Origin: Leeuwenhoekiella aequorea
GTDB lineage: Bacteria; Bacteroidota; Bacteroidia; Flavobacteriales; Flavobacteriaceae
Assembly: GCF_004104375.1 (NCBI RefSeq)
Contig: NZ_QOVM01000001.1
Span: 248,001-312,000, forward strand
DNA length: 64,000 nt
Direction of reading: 5' to 3'
Below, one piece after another: positions 1 to 9,418 of the stretch. The translations under genes were made by a program, and so were the position numbers. How positions within the stretch are numbered: position 1 is the stretch's first letter; every line of letters begins with the position of its first letter. The notes below the pieces were generated by a model, which saw nothing but the letters and a program-made list of their open reading frames with translations, was not told where the DNA came from and did not search any database.

Positions 1-1
1 C

Positions 2-715
2 CTTCTACTTATAATTCCTTTCACTGCTCTTTTTATTAATTGCTCAAGTTCACGTGATGCAATCCAGCAATCAGAACCTGAAGCAAAATTCACCACATTT
101 AAGGACTCTGTGTCTTATGCGATGGGAGCATCGACTGCAAAACAATTTAAAGGGATGTTTGGAAATGCTCAAGATTCAATTTTTGATATTAATCAATATG
201 AAAACGGACTTAGAGAAGGTTTAAAAGATACTTTAGCTCTGTCTGAAGAGGAGATTAGAGGGATTATGGGACGCTTTCAAGTAGAACTACGAGAACTAAA
301 AGACAGAGAGCGCGAGGCTGCAGAGGTTAAAAATAAAGAAGAAGAGACTAGTTTTCTTGCAGCAAATAAGACTAAAGAGGGTATTACTGAAACCGAAAGT
401 GGATTACAGTATAAAATTTTAAAGAAAGGGAGTGGAGCTGTGCCTGAATCTTCAGATAAGGTAGAAGTACATTACGAAGGCCGCCTACTTGACGGTAAAA
501 TTTTTGATAGTTCGTACAAGCGCGGAGAACCTATCGTTTTAGGGGTAAGTCAGGTTATTTCTGGCTGGACCGAAGCTTTAAAATTAATGAATGTGGGTTC
601 TAAGTATCAATTATACATACCTGCAGAATTAGCCTATGGTGAAAACGGAGCTGGAGCAGATATTCCACCTTATGCGATGTTGATATTTGATGTAGAGTTA
701 TTAAGTATAAAATAA
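2..715 (+). CDS. FKBP-type peptidyl-prolyl isomerase lipoprotein (5' partial)
   Basis: This protein should catalyse cis/trans isomerisation of proline peptide bonds in periplasmic or outer-membrane proteins. The reading frame is open from base 2, so the gene begins outside the window. The GTG at 110 is an internal Val in the sequence VSYAMGAS and not the start. The visible N-terminus is a hydrophobic stretch ending LFINC (Cys codon at 41-43), which reads as a lipoprotein signal, so the protein is probably anchored in a membrane facing the periplasm. An FkpA-like N-terminal dimerisation region follows, then an FKBP domain from about base 455 to the stop, with VEVHYEGRL, FDSSY, GWTEAL and the closing IFDVELL strand. 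The family and the truncation are well supported; the substrate is unknown. Confidence 0.9.
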   Translation, partial: LLLIIPFTALFINCSSSRDAIQQSEPEAKFTTFKDSVSYAMGASTAKQFKGMFGNAQDSIFDINQYENGLREGLKDTLALSEEEIRGIMGRFQVELRELKDREREAAEVKNKEEETSFLAANKTKEGITETESGLQYKILKKGSGAVPESSDKVEVHYEGRLLDGKIFDSSYKRGEPIVLGVSQVISGWTEALKLMNVGSKYQLYIPAELAYGENGAGADIPPYAMLIFDVELLSIK

Positions 716-764
716 CCCATTCATTCAAAAATTAGCACAGCTGTTTTAAGATAAACCGAAGCTT

Positions 765-1463
765 ATGATGATGACCTTAATTGTAATCGCTGTAGTTTCC
801 GGAGCGCTTCTGCTTGGAGCTGTTTGGGGTATTTATGGTTCGTTATCAGAGAAAACAGAAGGCTTTTTGGTCGCATTGGCAGGTGGCGCCTTAATTGTTT
901 CTGCAGTGCTGGAGTTGATTAACCCGGCTATGGAAAAATCTTCTATAGGTATAGCATTGAGCATCGTTTTTGCCGGTGCACTGGTTTTTACAGGTCTTGA
1001 TTATCTCGTCAAACAAAAATGGGGTTCAAATAGTGGAGGAGGGCTTCTTGCAGCAATTACACTAGATGGTATTCCTGAAAACCTGGCGCTGGGTGTTGCC
1101 TTAATTGGTGCAGATCCATTAAGTATTGCAGCACTTTCGGGCTCAATATTTCTCTCAAATTTGCCCGAAGCAGCTGGCGGTGCTAAAGAAATGACTGAAA
1201 ACGGGGCTTCAAAAAAGAAAGTACTTACCCTTTGGGGAGCTACAGCCTTAATTCTATCTCTGGCTGCTTTTTTAGGAAATTTACTACTCGCTGATGTTTC
1301 TGACTCCTTACTGGCATACATACGTTGTTTTGCCGGTGGAGCTGTAGTAGCTTCTCTGTCTATTGAAGTCTTTCCTAAGGCTTATAAAGAAGACAGTTAT
1401 TGGGCAGGTATTGCAACTGCAATAGGTCTCATTCTGGCTTTTTATCTAAATAGCTTAGGATAG
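765..1463 (+). CDS. ZIP-family-like membrane protein with altered metal motifs
   Basis: This 232-residue, almost wholly hydrophobic protein has about seven or eight membrane segments and the layout of ZIP metal transporters. The two conserved ZIP helices are recognisable as DGIPENLALG (from residue 101) and SNLPEAAGG (from residue 131). In both, the usual metal-binding His before xxPE is replaced, by Asp and by Ser/Asn, and Gly after PE is replaced by Asn or Ala. The ZIP protein at 34969-35790 keeps the standard HNIPEG and QNFPEG motifs. It may carry a different cation or have lost transport. The start is one of three consecutive ATGs at 765. It lies 49 bp after the FKBP gene and may share its transcript. 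Confidence 0.75.
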   Translation: MMMTLIVIAVVSGALLLGAVWGIYGSLSEKTEGFLVALAGGALIVSAVLELINPAMEKSSIGIALSIVFAGALVFTGLDYLVKQKWGSNSGGGLLAAITLDGIPENLALGVALIGADPLSIAALSGSIFLSNLPEAAGGAKEMTENGASKKKVLTLWGATALILSLAAFLGNLLLADVSDSLLAYIRCFAGGAVVASLSIEVFPKAYKEDSYWAGIATAIGLILAFYLNSLG

Positions 1464-1643
1464 TTTTTGCTTCTGCGAAAGCGTAACTTACACAGTTATT
1501 AAAGACATGCTACTTAACTAAAATTTAGAATTATCTTATCGTGTCTTTACTATAAATCTCCTTAATTTTAATGTGATGTGTATTTTTTAAATCTTTGCTA
1601 TTGTATAAAAGACTTAAAAAAACACAACTTAAGTAACTTCTCG

Positions 1644-2537
1644 ATGGCATATATAGATTATTATAAAGTTTTAGGTATAGATAAAACGGCAACGGAAGCA
1701 GAAATCAAGAAAGCTTATCGTAAGCTTGCCCGCAAATACCATCCTGATGTTAACCCCGGGGATACTGAAGCTGAAGAAAAGTTTAAGCAATTAAATGAAG
1801 CAAATGAAGTTTTAGGGAACCCTGAAAATAGAAAGAAATACGATAAATATGGTAAAGACTGGCAGCATGCAGATGCCTATGAGAATGCAGAACGTCAACA
1901 GAGAGCGTATAGCAATCAGGGAGGTAGATCTCAATATAGCGGAGGATATAGTCAAAATGACTTTTCAGATTTTTTCGGATCGATGTTCGGCGGATCTGGA
2001 GGAGCAGGCAATCGCAGTCAATTTAGAGGGCAAGATTTTAATGCGACTTTACAATTAAATCTTGATGAGGTCTATAAAACTGAAAAGCGTACAATTACCA
2101 TAAACGGGAAAAATATACGGCTTACTATTCCTGCGGGAGTCGAAAATGGCCAGATTATAAAAATCAAGGGTTACGGCGGGGAAGGTATAAATGGAGGCCC
2201 TAAAGGTGATTTACTACTTCAATTTTCAATTGCAAATAACTCTGATTTTAAACGAGATAAAGCGAACTTATATAAAACAGTAGATCTTGATCTATATACA
2301 GCGATTTTAGGAGGCGAACTTATTGTTGAAACTTTTGATGGTAAGGTAAAATTAAAAGTTGCTGCAGGGACTCAAAGTGGAGCGCAAGTGAAACTTAAAG
2401 GAAAAGGATTTCCAGTTTATAAAAAGGAAAATCAATACGGAGATTTGTTTATTACGTACGCCGTGAAAGTACCTACAGATCTATCTGAAAGGGAAAAAGA
2501 ATTATTTGAAGAACTCTCAAAAATACATTCCTCATGA
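1644..2537 (+). CDS. cbpA: DnaJ-class co-chaperone, CbpA-like
   Basis: This is a J-domain co-chaperone that stimulates DnaK ATPase and delivers substrates. The J domain occupies residues 1-70 and carries HPD at residues 33-35. A Gly/Ser/Phe-rich linker follows (about residues 90-125), then the two beta-sandwich substrate-binding domains of the CbpA type, without the DnaJ zinc finger. An in-frame extension reaches back to 1578, but ATG 1644 was chosen because [11 protein letters not shown] is where J proteins of this class begin. Its stop codon overlaps the start of the CbpM-like gene by 4 bp (ATGA), which fits the known cbpA-cbpM pairing. The length of 297 residues is normal for CbpA. Confidence 0.92.
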   Translation: MAYIDYYKVLGIDKTATEAEIKKAYRKLARKYHPDVNPGDTEAEEKFKQLNEANEVLGNPENRKKYDKYGKDWQHADAYENAERQQRAYSNQGGRSQYSGGYSQNDFSDFFGSMFGGSGGAGNRSQFRGQDFNATLQLNLDEVYKTEKRTITINGKNIRLTIPAGVENGQIIKIKGYGGEGINGGPKGDLLLQFSIANNSDFKRDKANLYKTVDLDLYTAILGGELIVETFDGKVKLKVAAGTQSGAQVKLKGKGFPVYKKENQYGDLFITYAVKVPTDLSEREKELFEELSKIHSS

Positions 2538-2824
2538 ACTATGCAGAATACATACCGGTACCCAAACTCTGTGAACATTATAAAATACAAGAAACTTTTT
2601 TTAAAGAGTTACATGAGCAGGGAGTCTTGCAAATCGTAGTTGTAGAAGAAACCTATTGTTTGCATTATGAAAGCATACCTATTTTTGAGAAAATTGTACG
2701 CATATCTGAAGATTTGCATATTAATGTAGAAGGAATTGATGTTATACTCAACTTATTAAATACTGTTGAGAATCTTAAACAAGAATTAATCACCACTCAG
2801 AATAGGTTAAGATTGTATGAATAA
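2534..2824 (+). CDS. cbpM: CbpM-like chaperone modulator
   Basis: This 96-residue protein resembles the MerR-like CbpM modulators, which bind the J domain of CbpA and inhibit its co-chaperone and DNA-binding activity. The first half looks like a winged-helix fold ([20 protein letters not shown]) and the C-terminal third is a Leu-rich helix suited to coiled-coil contact. The start overlaps the cbpA stop (ATGA at 2534), implying translational coupling and roughly equal synthesis. A strong palindromic terminator begins at its stop codon. The assignment rests on size, helix pattern and the diagnostic position behind cbpA; sequence similarity to enterobacterial CbpM is modest. Confidence 0.8.
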   Translation: MNYAEYIPVPKLCEHYKIQETFFKELHEQGVLQIVVVEETYCLHYESIPIFEKIVRISEDLHINVEGIDVILNLLNTVENLKQELITTQNRLRLYE

Positions 2825-2853
2825 AAAAACCAGATCTAGATCTGGTTTTTTTT
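2823..2853. terminator. Bidirectional intrinsic terminator
   Basis: A perfect 20-bp palindrome (AACCAGATCT and its mirror, 2828-2847) is flanked by A-runs on the left and T-runs on the right. It lies between the convergent cbpM and aldo/keto reductase genes, so it can end transcription from both sides. Confidence 0.9.
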
Positions 2854-2857
2854 ATTT

Positions 2858-3892
2858 CTATGGAGCTGGGTTAGGCATTTCCCGGTGCACAACATCAATT
2901 TCATCAAGTATTTCTTTTGATAATGTTATGCTTGCACTTCCTATATTTTCTTTAAGTTGATCTAAAGATGTAGCACCTATAATATTAGCAGTCATAAATG
3001 GTCTGTCTGTAACAAATGCTAAAGCTAGCTCAGTAATAGATAAGCCATATTTTTTTGCTATTTGCATATACTTTTTTGTAGCTGCTACAGCAATCTCATT
3101 TGAATATCTATTGTATTTCGGGAATTGATTAACACGAGAATCCTCTGTATCACTACCGTCAATATATTTGCCTGAAAGCGTCCCAAAACCTAAAGGAGAA
3201 TAAGCTAATAAACCTACTTCTTCACGGTGTAAGAGTTCTGTAAGTCCTACTTCATCTTTTCGGTTGAGTAAATTATAAGGATTTTGAACGGTAATCATTT
3301 TAGGTAATCCTTTTCGAGATTCTTCAAGATATCTCGATAAACCATAAGGAGTTTCATTACTTAACCCGATATGTCTTATTAAACCTTCTTTTATAAAACT
3401 GTTTAAGCCCTCAAGAATTTCAGCAAAATTATCTTGCCATTTTTCAGTATCATCGTGAGTATATCCCAGTTTTCCGAAATAATTTGTGTTGCGCTCCGGC
3501 CAGTGAAGCTGATACAAATCTATATAATCTGTTTGCAGCCTTTTTAAACTTTTTTGAATGGCATCTCTAAATTCTGATTTAGTAAAACCACCAGTGCGAA
3601 TATGCTGAGACATATCTGCCGGCCCTACAATTTTTGAAGCTATAACCAGATCATCGCGTTTTCCTCTTTTTGCAAGCCAAGACCCTATAATTCGTTCTGT
3701 ACTTCCATAGGTTTCTGCTTTTGCAGGAACACTGTACAATTCTGCCGTATCAATAAAATTTATTCCTTGATCTATGGCATAATCAAGTTGAGCATGACCC
3801 TCTGCCTCGGTATTTTGTTGACCATAAGTCATTGTACCCAAACATATTTTACTGACTTTGATTTCTGTATTGGGAAGGTTTGTGTAGCGCAT
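2858..3892 (-). CDS. Aldo/keto reductase (Tas family)
   Basis: This 344-residue NADPH-dependent oxidoreductase reduces carbonyl compounds. It is built as a TIM barrel. The catalytic tetrad is visible: Asp in FIDTAELY, Tyr in the same motif, Lys in VIASKIVG and His in YQLHWPER. The phosphate-binding C-terminal part includes IIGATSLDQLKENI. The insertion NTNYFGKLGYTHDD and the overall sequence place it with the E. coli Tas-type reductases. It is monocistronic, convergent with cbpAM. The physiological substrate cannot be read from sequence. Confidence 0.92.
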   Translation of the reverse strand: MRYTNLPNTEIKVSKICLGTMTYGQQNTEAEGHAQLDYAIDQGINFIDTAELYSVPAKAETYGSTERIIGSWLAKRGKRDDLVIASKIVGPADMSQHIRTGGFTKSEFRDAIQKSLKRLQTDYIDLYQLHWPERNTNYFGKLGYTHDDTEKWQDNFAEILEGLNSFIKEGLIRHIGLSNETPYGLSRYLEESRKGLPKMITVQNPYNLLNRKDEVGLTELLHREEVGLLAYSPLGFGTLSGKYIDGSDTEDSRVNQFPKYNRYSNEIAVAATKKYMQIAKKYGLSITELALAFVTDRPFMTANIIGATSLDQLKENIGSASITLSKEILDEIDVVHREMPNPAP

Positions 3893-4000
3893 AAATGGAG
3901 TTTCGTGTTTTTTGTAAAAGTAAAAACCGAAAGTTTAAGAGCCGCCTATTGGTACAAAAATTAATTAGTAAATTATGTAATCGGCGTAGCCACTATACTT

Positions 4001-4035
4001 AAAAAAAAATCGCCCGTCAGAAACGGGCGATTTTT
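4001..4035 (-). terminator. Intrinsic terminator of the OmpA-like gene
   Basis: The 13-bp stem AAAAATCGCCCGT/ACGGGCGATTTTT has a 5-nt loop and nine consecutive A on the plus strand (a U-tract on the minus transcript). It lies just downstream of the minus-strand gene ending at 4057. Confidence 0.9.
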
Positions 4036-4056
4036 AAAATTTATTAATTAGAACAG

Positions 4057-5016
4057 TTAAATGTCATTCAGCAATTTAGTTACTTCATCTAGTTGCGGCG
4101 TTAATATAACTTCTATTCTTCGGTTTTTTGCTTTTCCTTCGGCACTAGAATTAGATGCCACCGGAGCAAATTCTCCGCGACCTGCAGCAGTGAGATTTTG
4201 TGGATTTATTGCAGAATTCTGACTAAGTATCTCAACAATCGCTGTTGCTCTTTTTGTAGATAAATCCCAATTGTTTGATATTACACCATTGCCACCATAA
4301 GGTACATTATCTGTATGGCCTTCAATTAGAACTGCGATTTCAGAATTTTCTGCCAGCACAGATCCAAGTTGCTGTACTGCTTTACGACCATTAGATCCTA
4401 CCGTCCAGCTACCGCTGTCAAAAAGTAATTTATTTTCAAGAGAGATATATACTTTTCCGTTGCGCTGTTCTACAGTTAATCCCTTGCCTTCAAAATCCAC
4501 TAGTGCTTTTGAAATTGCGTCTTTAAGTGCGCGCATTTTTGCATCTTTAGCGGCAATCATAGATTCTAATTCATCTACACGCTGTGAACGCTCTGCCAGA
4601 TCACGCTGAAGCTTTTCTAATCGAGCTTGCTCTGTAGCAAGTGCAAGTTGCTTTTCATCAAGTTCGCTCAAAAGCTCTCTGTTTTTCTTAGAATTTTCAG
4701 CAAGACTTTTAGAGCTATTTGCTTCCAGAGCATCATATGATTTCTGAAGATTTTCGAGATTGCTTTTTGCAGCAGCATAAGCACTTGAAAGTTGATCGCG
4801 TTCTGCTTTAGTGGTTTCAAGTTCTTCACTCAATCGCGCGGATTCTGTTTCAAACTGCTTTTTAAGGCGGTTTGAAGTGGCAAGTTCTCTATCAAGATCT
4901 TGATTTTCAGATTTAAGACCGGCATAACGTGCCTCTAGATCTTTGTAAACTTTAGCAGAAACACAGGAGGTAAGTGTAGCAGCGCTAAATAGAATGAAGC
5001 AAAACTTTTTAAGCAT
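4057..5016 (-). CDS. OmpA-family lipoprotein with long coiled coil
   Basis: This 319-residue lipoprotein probably tethers the outer membrane to peptidoglycan. It has a lipoprotein signal with lipobox LTSC (Cys18), then a charged heptad-type coiled coil from about residue 25 to 170, then a C-terminal OmpA peptidoglycan-binding domain from about 185 to 310. The domain shows IEGHTDNVPYG, the NNWDLSTKRA segment with the Asp that contacts diaminopimelate, and KNRRIEVIL with the conserved Arg. There is no beta-barrel, so it resembles Pal or MotB-type proteins more than porin OmpA. It is a single gene followed by its own terminator. Confidence 0.88.
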   Translation of the reverse strand: MLKKFCFILFSAATLTSCVSAKVYKDLEARYAGLKSENQDLDRELATSNRLKKQFETESARLSEELETTKAERDQLSSAYAAAKSNLENLQKSYDALEANSSKSLAENSKKNRELLSELDEKQLALATEQARLEKLQRDLAERSQRVDELESMIAAKDAKMRALKDAISKALVDFEGKGLTVEQRNGKVYISLENKLLFDSGSWTVGSNGRKAVQQLGSVLAENSEIAVLIEGHTDNVPYGGNGVISNNWDLSTKRATAIVEILSQNSAINPQNLTAAGRGEFAPVASNSSAEGKAKNRRIEVILTPQLDEVTKLLNDI

Positions 5017-5089
5017 AATTATTTATTGAATTAGTTGTTTTTTGATTAACGCCGATGCCTTGAAAATATTGGTGTTATTTTATTAAAAT

Positions 5090-5860
5090 TTACAGGCCAT
5101 TATAATCCAGTTCTAGCAATGCAGGACAGTGGTCGCTGTGTTTTGCTTCTGGTAAAATAACCGCTCGGGAAATTGCATTTTTCAAGGGTTCACTAACCAT
5201 ATTGTAATCAAGTCGCCAGCCTTTATTATTAGCTCTGGCATTAGCGCGATAGCTCCACCAGCTGTACTGTTCTACTTCTGGATTTAAGTGTCTAAAACTG
5301 TCTGTAAAACCACTGGTTATAAGTTCGGTCATCCATTCGCGCTCAACAGGTAAAAAGCCGCTCACATTTTTAAGTCGTACAGGATCATGAATATCTATAG
5401 CTTCGTGACAAATATTATAATCGCCACCTACCACAAGATTGGGTCTTGTTTTACGCAATTCATCTGCATAAACCTGAAAGTCTGACATATACTTAAATTT
5501 ATGCTCCAGGCGATCTACATTTGTTCCGCTGGGTAAATACATGCTCATTATGCTGAGATCACCAAAATCGACACGTATGTTACGACCTTCAAAATCCATA
5601 TAATCAATACCAGTACCGTGTACTACATTATCGGGTTCTTTTTTTGTAAGAATAGCCACCCCGCTATATCCTTTTTTTTGAGCACTAAACCAGTAATCAT
5701 GATATCCTATTTCCTGAAGAAAATCGACATCTACCTGTTCTTTATGTGCCTTTGTTTCTTGTAGTAAAAGCACGTCTGGGTCGGCCTGCTTTATCCAATC
5801 TAAAAGTCCTTTTTTTAATGCTGCGCGAATTCCGTTGACGTTATATGTGATAATTTTCAT
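5090..5860 (-). CDS. xth: Exodeoxyribonuclease III
   Basis: This 256-residue protein of the exonuclease III/AP endonuclease family cleaves DNA at abasic sites and degrades 3' ends in base excision repair. It starts with KIITYNVNGIRAA, holding the active-site Asn. LLLQETK carries the metal-binding Glu, GGDYNICHEAIDIHDP the Asp/Asn pair, and the protein closes with WRLDYNMVS and KHSDHCPA, which hold the catalytic Asp and His. Length and motifs are complete. It is separated from the OmpA-like gene by 73 bp and could be read through into it. Confidence 0.95.
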   Translation of the reverse strand: MKIITYNVNGIRAALKKGLLDWIKQADPDVLLLQETKAHKEQVDVDFLQEIGYHDYWFSAQKKGYSGVAILTKKEPDNVVHGTGIDYMDFEGRNIRVDFGDLSIMSMYLPSGTNVDRLEHKFKYMSDFQVYADELRKTRPNLVVGGDYNICHEAIDIHDPVRLKNVSGFLPVEREWMTELITSGFTDSFRHLNPEVEQYSWWSYRANARANNKGWRLDYNMVSEPLKNAISRAVILPEAKHSDHCPALLELDYNGL

Positions 5861-6001
5861 GCGTTTGTTGTGAGTTTAGGGCGAAGTTAAATATTTCGGT
5901 TTGATCTGATTCAATTATAAGATTTGGATCTCTTTTTAATACATATCGGCTAGCAAATAGAATCTGCCAACTTTATTCTTTTTCATGTAGTTTTATACCC
6001 G

Positions 6002-9000
6002 ATGCGCAACCTTGCTTGTATATTTCTATTCTCATTGTGCTTAAGCGGTTTTGCTCAGGAACGCGAAACTGGTTTATCAAGAATTAAAAAGCTTGCTGTT
6101 AGAGATACTATTCTCATAGATTCGGTAAGTATAAATCCTTATTTATTTAAAGTTTCTACTCCAGACGGTATTGTAATAGATAGCTCTATGTATTCGGTAG
6201 ACTATGGTGTCTCTAAACTTGTGCTCAAGCAAATTGATAAGCTGCCAGATTCTCTTGTATTTAATTACCGTGTTTACCCACATTTTCTTACTCAACGTTA
6301 TTTTGAATTTGATCCAGACAAGACTGTAAATAGTTCGGGTAATCTTGAACGTGTTTATGCCTTAAAAGAGGAAAAGTATTTCAAAACGTTTGTGCCTTTT
6401 GAAGGCTTGGATGTTTCTGGAAGTTTAGTGCGGGGAATTACGAGTGGTAACAATCAAAATAGTACTCTTAATAGTGAATTAGACCTGCAGATTTCTGGAA
6501 AATTAAGTGAGCGTGTGTCTCTAAGGGCGTCGCTTCAGGATGCTAATATTCCGCAGCAAGACGGTGGTTATTCTCAGCGCTTAGATGAGTTTGATCAAAT
6601 TTTCATTGAGCTTTACAGTGATTACTGGAATATACGGGCGGGTGATATAAATCTTGAAAACACCACTTCCTACTTCGGTAGATTTAATAAAAAAGTGCAA
6701 GGTTTATCGCTACGTGGTACCTTAGATCATGACAATTCTGAAACTGATTTATTTGGTGCAGCTGCACTTGTAAGAGGTGTGTTTACGCAGAGTCGCTTTA
6801 ATGGACAAGAAGGAAACCAAGGGCCTTATAAACTCACAGGTCCTAATGGAGAATTGTATGTACTTATCGTAAGTGGTAGTGAACGCGTTTATGTAAATGG
6901 AGTTCTTTTGCAACGTGGCGAAACTGCTGATTATGTGATTGATTACAATGCAGGCGAACTGCGTTTTAATCCCACATTCCCCATTACCAGCGAAATGCGT
7001 ATTTCGGTAGAGTATCAGTACAGCGAACAAAATTTCACAAGATTGGTTGCTTATGCAGGTGGAGGTCACCAGACCGAAAATAATAAGCTGCACTTAAAAG
7101 CACATGTATATTTTGAAAGTGATGCTAAAAATCAGCCCTTATTGCAAAACTTGAATACAGATCAAGTAGATGTTTTACAGCAGGCAGGAGATAATCCCTC
7201 ATTGATGTTTGCACCTAGCGTTAATCCCGAAACCTACAACGAGAATAAAATATTATACCGCAAAGAGCTACGTGATGGAAAAGAGGTGTATGTTTTTTCA
7301 AATAATCCTGAAGACGAATTATATAATGTTCGTTTTAGTCAGGTAGGTCTTAATTTAGGTGACTATCGATTAAGTTCAAATACAGCGATAAGTCGTATTT
7401 ATGAATATGTAAGTCCTGTGAACGGAGTTGCGCAAGGAGATTACGCTCCAGTAATACGCTTATTTGCTCCTACTCAATTGCAAATGGCTGTTGTAGAAGG
7501 TCTTTTTGCTCCCACAGATAAAACTGCAATTGCTTTTGAAGGAGCAGGTAGTAAGAGAGATCTCAATTTATTCTCTGAGCTCGATGATAGTAATAATACT
7601 GGATTTGCCGGTAAATTTGATATACGACAGCGCATACTCAAAACAAAATCAAAGTATTTAGATGCCTATGCTACTATAGATTATATACAAGATGATTTTG
7701 AAAACATAGAACGTACTTATGCAATTGAATTTAACCGGGATTGGAATTTGCCATTTACTACGCTCGGAGATCAATCCTTAATTACTGGGCGATTACACTA
7801 TCAAGATTCTACACGTGCGTTTGTAGATTACCGGTTTGAAAATCTCAACTTCGGAAAAAACTATAACGGTGTAAGAAATAGCATTATTTCAAACTTTAAA
7901 ATTAATAAGCTTCAAACCTTTGTAAATTCAAGTTTTTTAAAAACTAGATCAGATACTTCAGAAACCTCATTTTTAAGACTAAACGCTACCAGTATTTATG
8001 GCTTTAAAAAATCTTGGATAGGCGCTAAGATAAGTACAGAAAGCAATATTTTAAAGCAAAAAACATCGGGAATATTAGATTCTTTGAGTCAGCGTTATCA
8101 ATCGTATGAAGGATTTATAGGACGTGGTGACAGTACGGAGGTTTTTGTAGAAGTAGGTTACAGATTTAGAATTAACGATAGTTTACGTAATACTTATCTA
8201 GAGCGTGTAAATAATAGTAATACTTATTATTTAAAATCTCAGTTGGTTAAAAATGAGCATACATCTTTAGGGCTTTTTATAAACTATAGGAAGTTGATTT
8301 ATGAAGAAAATAATAGGCAAAATGAACAATCGCTAAACTCCAGATTGTTGTTTGATCAACGTATTTTTAATTCTATTTTGCGGTTGAACACCTTATTTGA
8401 AACCAGTAGCGGCACCTTACCTCAACAAGAATTTACCTATGTAAAAGTTGATGAAGGACAAGGGGTTTATACATGGATAGATTATAATGGAGATGGCGTT
8501 CAACAGCTGCAAGAATTTGAGGTTGCACAATTTAATGATGAGGCAGATTTTATAAAAGTACTCTTACCTAATCAAATTTTTATTAAGACCCATCAAAACA
8601 GATTTAGTCAGTTGGTGACATTAGACTTTCAACAGTGGAGCGGAAAATTGGGTTTTAAAAAATTTGCTTCTCATTTTTATAATCAAACTAGTTATTTAAT
8701 TGATCAAAAAATCTTGAGAGCGGGTGATTCATTTGATTTAAATCTGTTTGATGAGCGTGAAGATGCATTGGGTTTAAATGTAAATTTTAGAAACACGCTA
8801 TACCTTAATCGCGGAAAGCAAAAATTTACGACCAGTTACACGTATTTAGCAAATACGACACGTAATCTAGTTTCTCTAGGATTACAAACCTCTACTTTAC
8901 GCAGCCACCAATTTAATTTTTTACACAAAGTGAAGCAGAGTTACCTCATTAATTTAAAGACAGATATTGGTACAAATGCCAGCACTTCTGAAAATTTTGA

Positions 9001-9418
9001 ACAGCGTAATTATGATTTAACCCGTGCAGAAGTAAGTCCGAAAATCTCCTATTTGATCAATGATAATTCTCGAGTAGAGGCATTTTACAGCCTTGCAAGT
9101 AAAGAAAATCTGCTTGGTGATTTTGAGTTTTTAAAAAAACAGGATTTCGGGATTTCTTTTTCATACAGCAATTCTGCTAAAATTTCTCTGAGCGCTGAAG
9201 CGAAATATATCAAAAACGAATTTGAGGGTAGTGCGTTTTCACCGGTTGCATATCAAATGCTTGAAGGACTACAACCTGGTTCTAACTTTACGTGGACGAC
9301 TCTGGCACAGAAGCGATTAACAAAATTTCTGGATCTCAACGTAGCCTACTTCGGTAGAAAAAGTGAAACTTCCCGTACAATACATACGGGGACTGTTCAA
9401 TTAAGAGCTTTTTTTTAG
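6002..9418 (+). CDS. Large conserved outer-membrane protein of unknown function
   Basis: This 1138-residue protein has a cleavable signal peptide (MRNLACIFLFSLCLSGFAQ). I do not recognise a named family with certainty. From about residue 135 it has a segment running SGSLVRGITSGNNQNST, then LDLQISGKLSERVSLRASLQDANIPQQDG, written here in pieces; this style recurs in large Bacteroidota outer-membrane proteins and is reminiscent of SprA-type secretion proteins. The second half is rich in alternating aromatic strands and ends RAFF, typical of an outer-membrane beta-barrel. DYNGDGVQQLQEFE at residues 827-840 looks like a calcium-binding loop. Its stop overlaps the stop of the convergent T9SS cargo gene by 4 bp. 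The outer-membrane location is likely; the role is unknown. Confidence 0.7.
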   Translation: MRNLACIFLFSLCLSGFAQERETGLSRIKKLAVRDTILIDSVSINPYLFKVSTPDGIVIDSSMYSVDYGVSKLVLKQIDKLPDSLVFNYRVYPHFLTQRYFEFDPDKTVNSSGNLERVYALKEEKYFKTFVPFEGLDVSGSLVRGITSGNNQNSTLNSELDLQISGKLSERVSLRASLQDANIPQQDGGYSQRLDEFDQIFIELYSDYWNIRAGDINLENTTSYFGRFNKKVQGLSLRGTLDHDNSETDLFGAAALVRGVFTQSRFNGQEGNQGPYKLTGPNGELYVLIVSGSERVYVNGVLLQRGETADYVIDYNAGELRFNPTFPITSEMRISVEYQYSEQNFTRLVAYAGGGHQTENNKLHLKAHVYFESDAKNQPLLQNLNTDQVDVLQQAGDNPSLMFAPSVNPETYNENKILYRKELRDGKEVYVFSNNPEDELYNVRFSQVGLNLGDYRLSSNTAISRIYEYVSPVNGVAQGDYAPVIRLFAPTQLQMAVVEGLFAPTDKTAIAFEGAGSKRDLNLFSELDDSNNTGFAGKFDIRQRILKTKSKYLDAYATIDYIQDDFENIERTYAIEFNRDWNLPFTTLGDQSLITGRLHYQDSTRAFVDYRFENLNFGKNYNGVRNSIISNFKINKLQTFVNSSFLKTRSDTSETSFLRLNATSIYGFKKSWIGAKISTESNILKQKTSGILDSLSQRYQSYEGFIGRGDSTEVFVEVGYRFRINDSLRNTYLERVNNSNTYYLKSQLVKNEHTSLGLFINYRKLIYEENNRQNEQSLNSRLLFDQRIFNSILRLNTLFETSSGTLPQQEFTYVKVDEGQGVYTWIDYNGDGVQQLQEFEVAQFNDEADFIKVLLPNQIFIKTHQNRFSQLVTLDFQQWSGKLGFKKFASHFYNQTSYLIDQKILRAGDSFDLNLFDEREDALGLNVNFRNTLYLNRGKQKFTTSYTYLANTTRNLVSLGLQTSTLRSHQFNFLHKVKQSYLINLKTDIGTNASTSENFEQRNYDLTRAEVSPKISYLINDNSRVEAFYSLASKENLLGDFEFLKKQDFGISFSYSNSAKISLSAEAKYIKNEFEGSAFSPVAYQMLEGLQPGSNFTWTTLAQKRLTKFLDLNVAYFGRKSETSRTIHTGTVQLRAFF

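Noticed and set aside
1001-1321. Minus-strand frame within the ZIP-like gene
   Set aside because: It lies wholly inside a better-supported gene, has no signal of a protein family and no ribosome site; it is a shadow frame.
1464-1500. Fragment resembling a GCTTTCGCGAAAGC-type dispersed palindrome
   Set aside because: GCTTCTGCGAAAGCG is imperfect, short and single copy in the window.
6749-7093. Minus-strand frame inside the large outer-membrane protein gene
   Set aside because: It has no recognisable domain and mirrors codon structure of the plus-strand gene.
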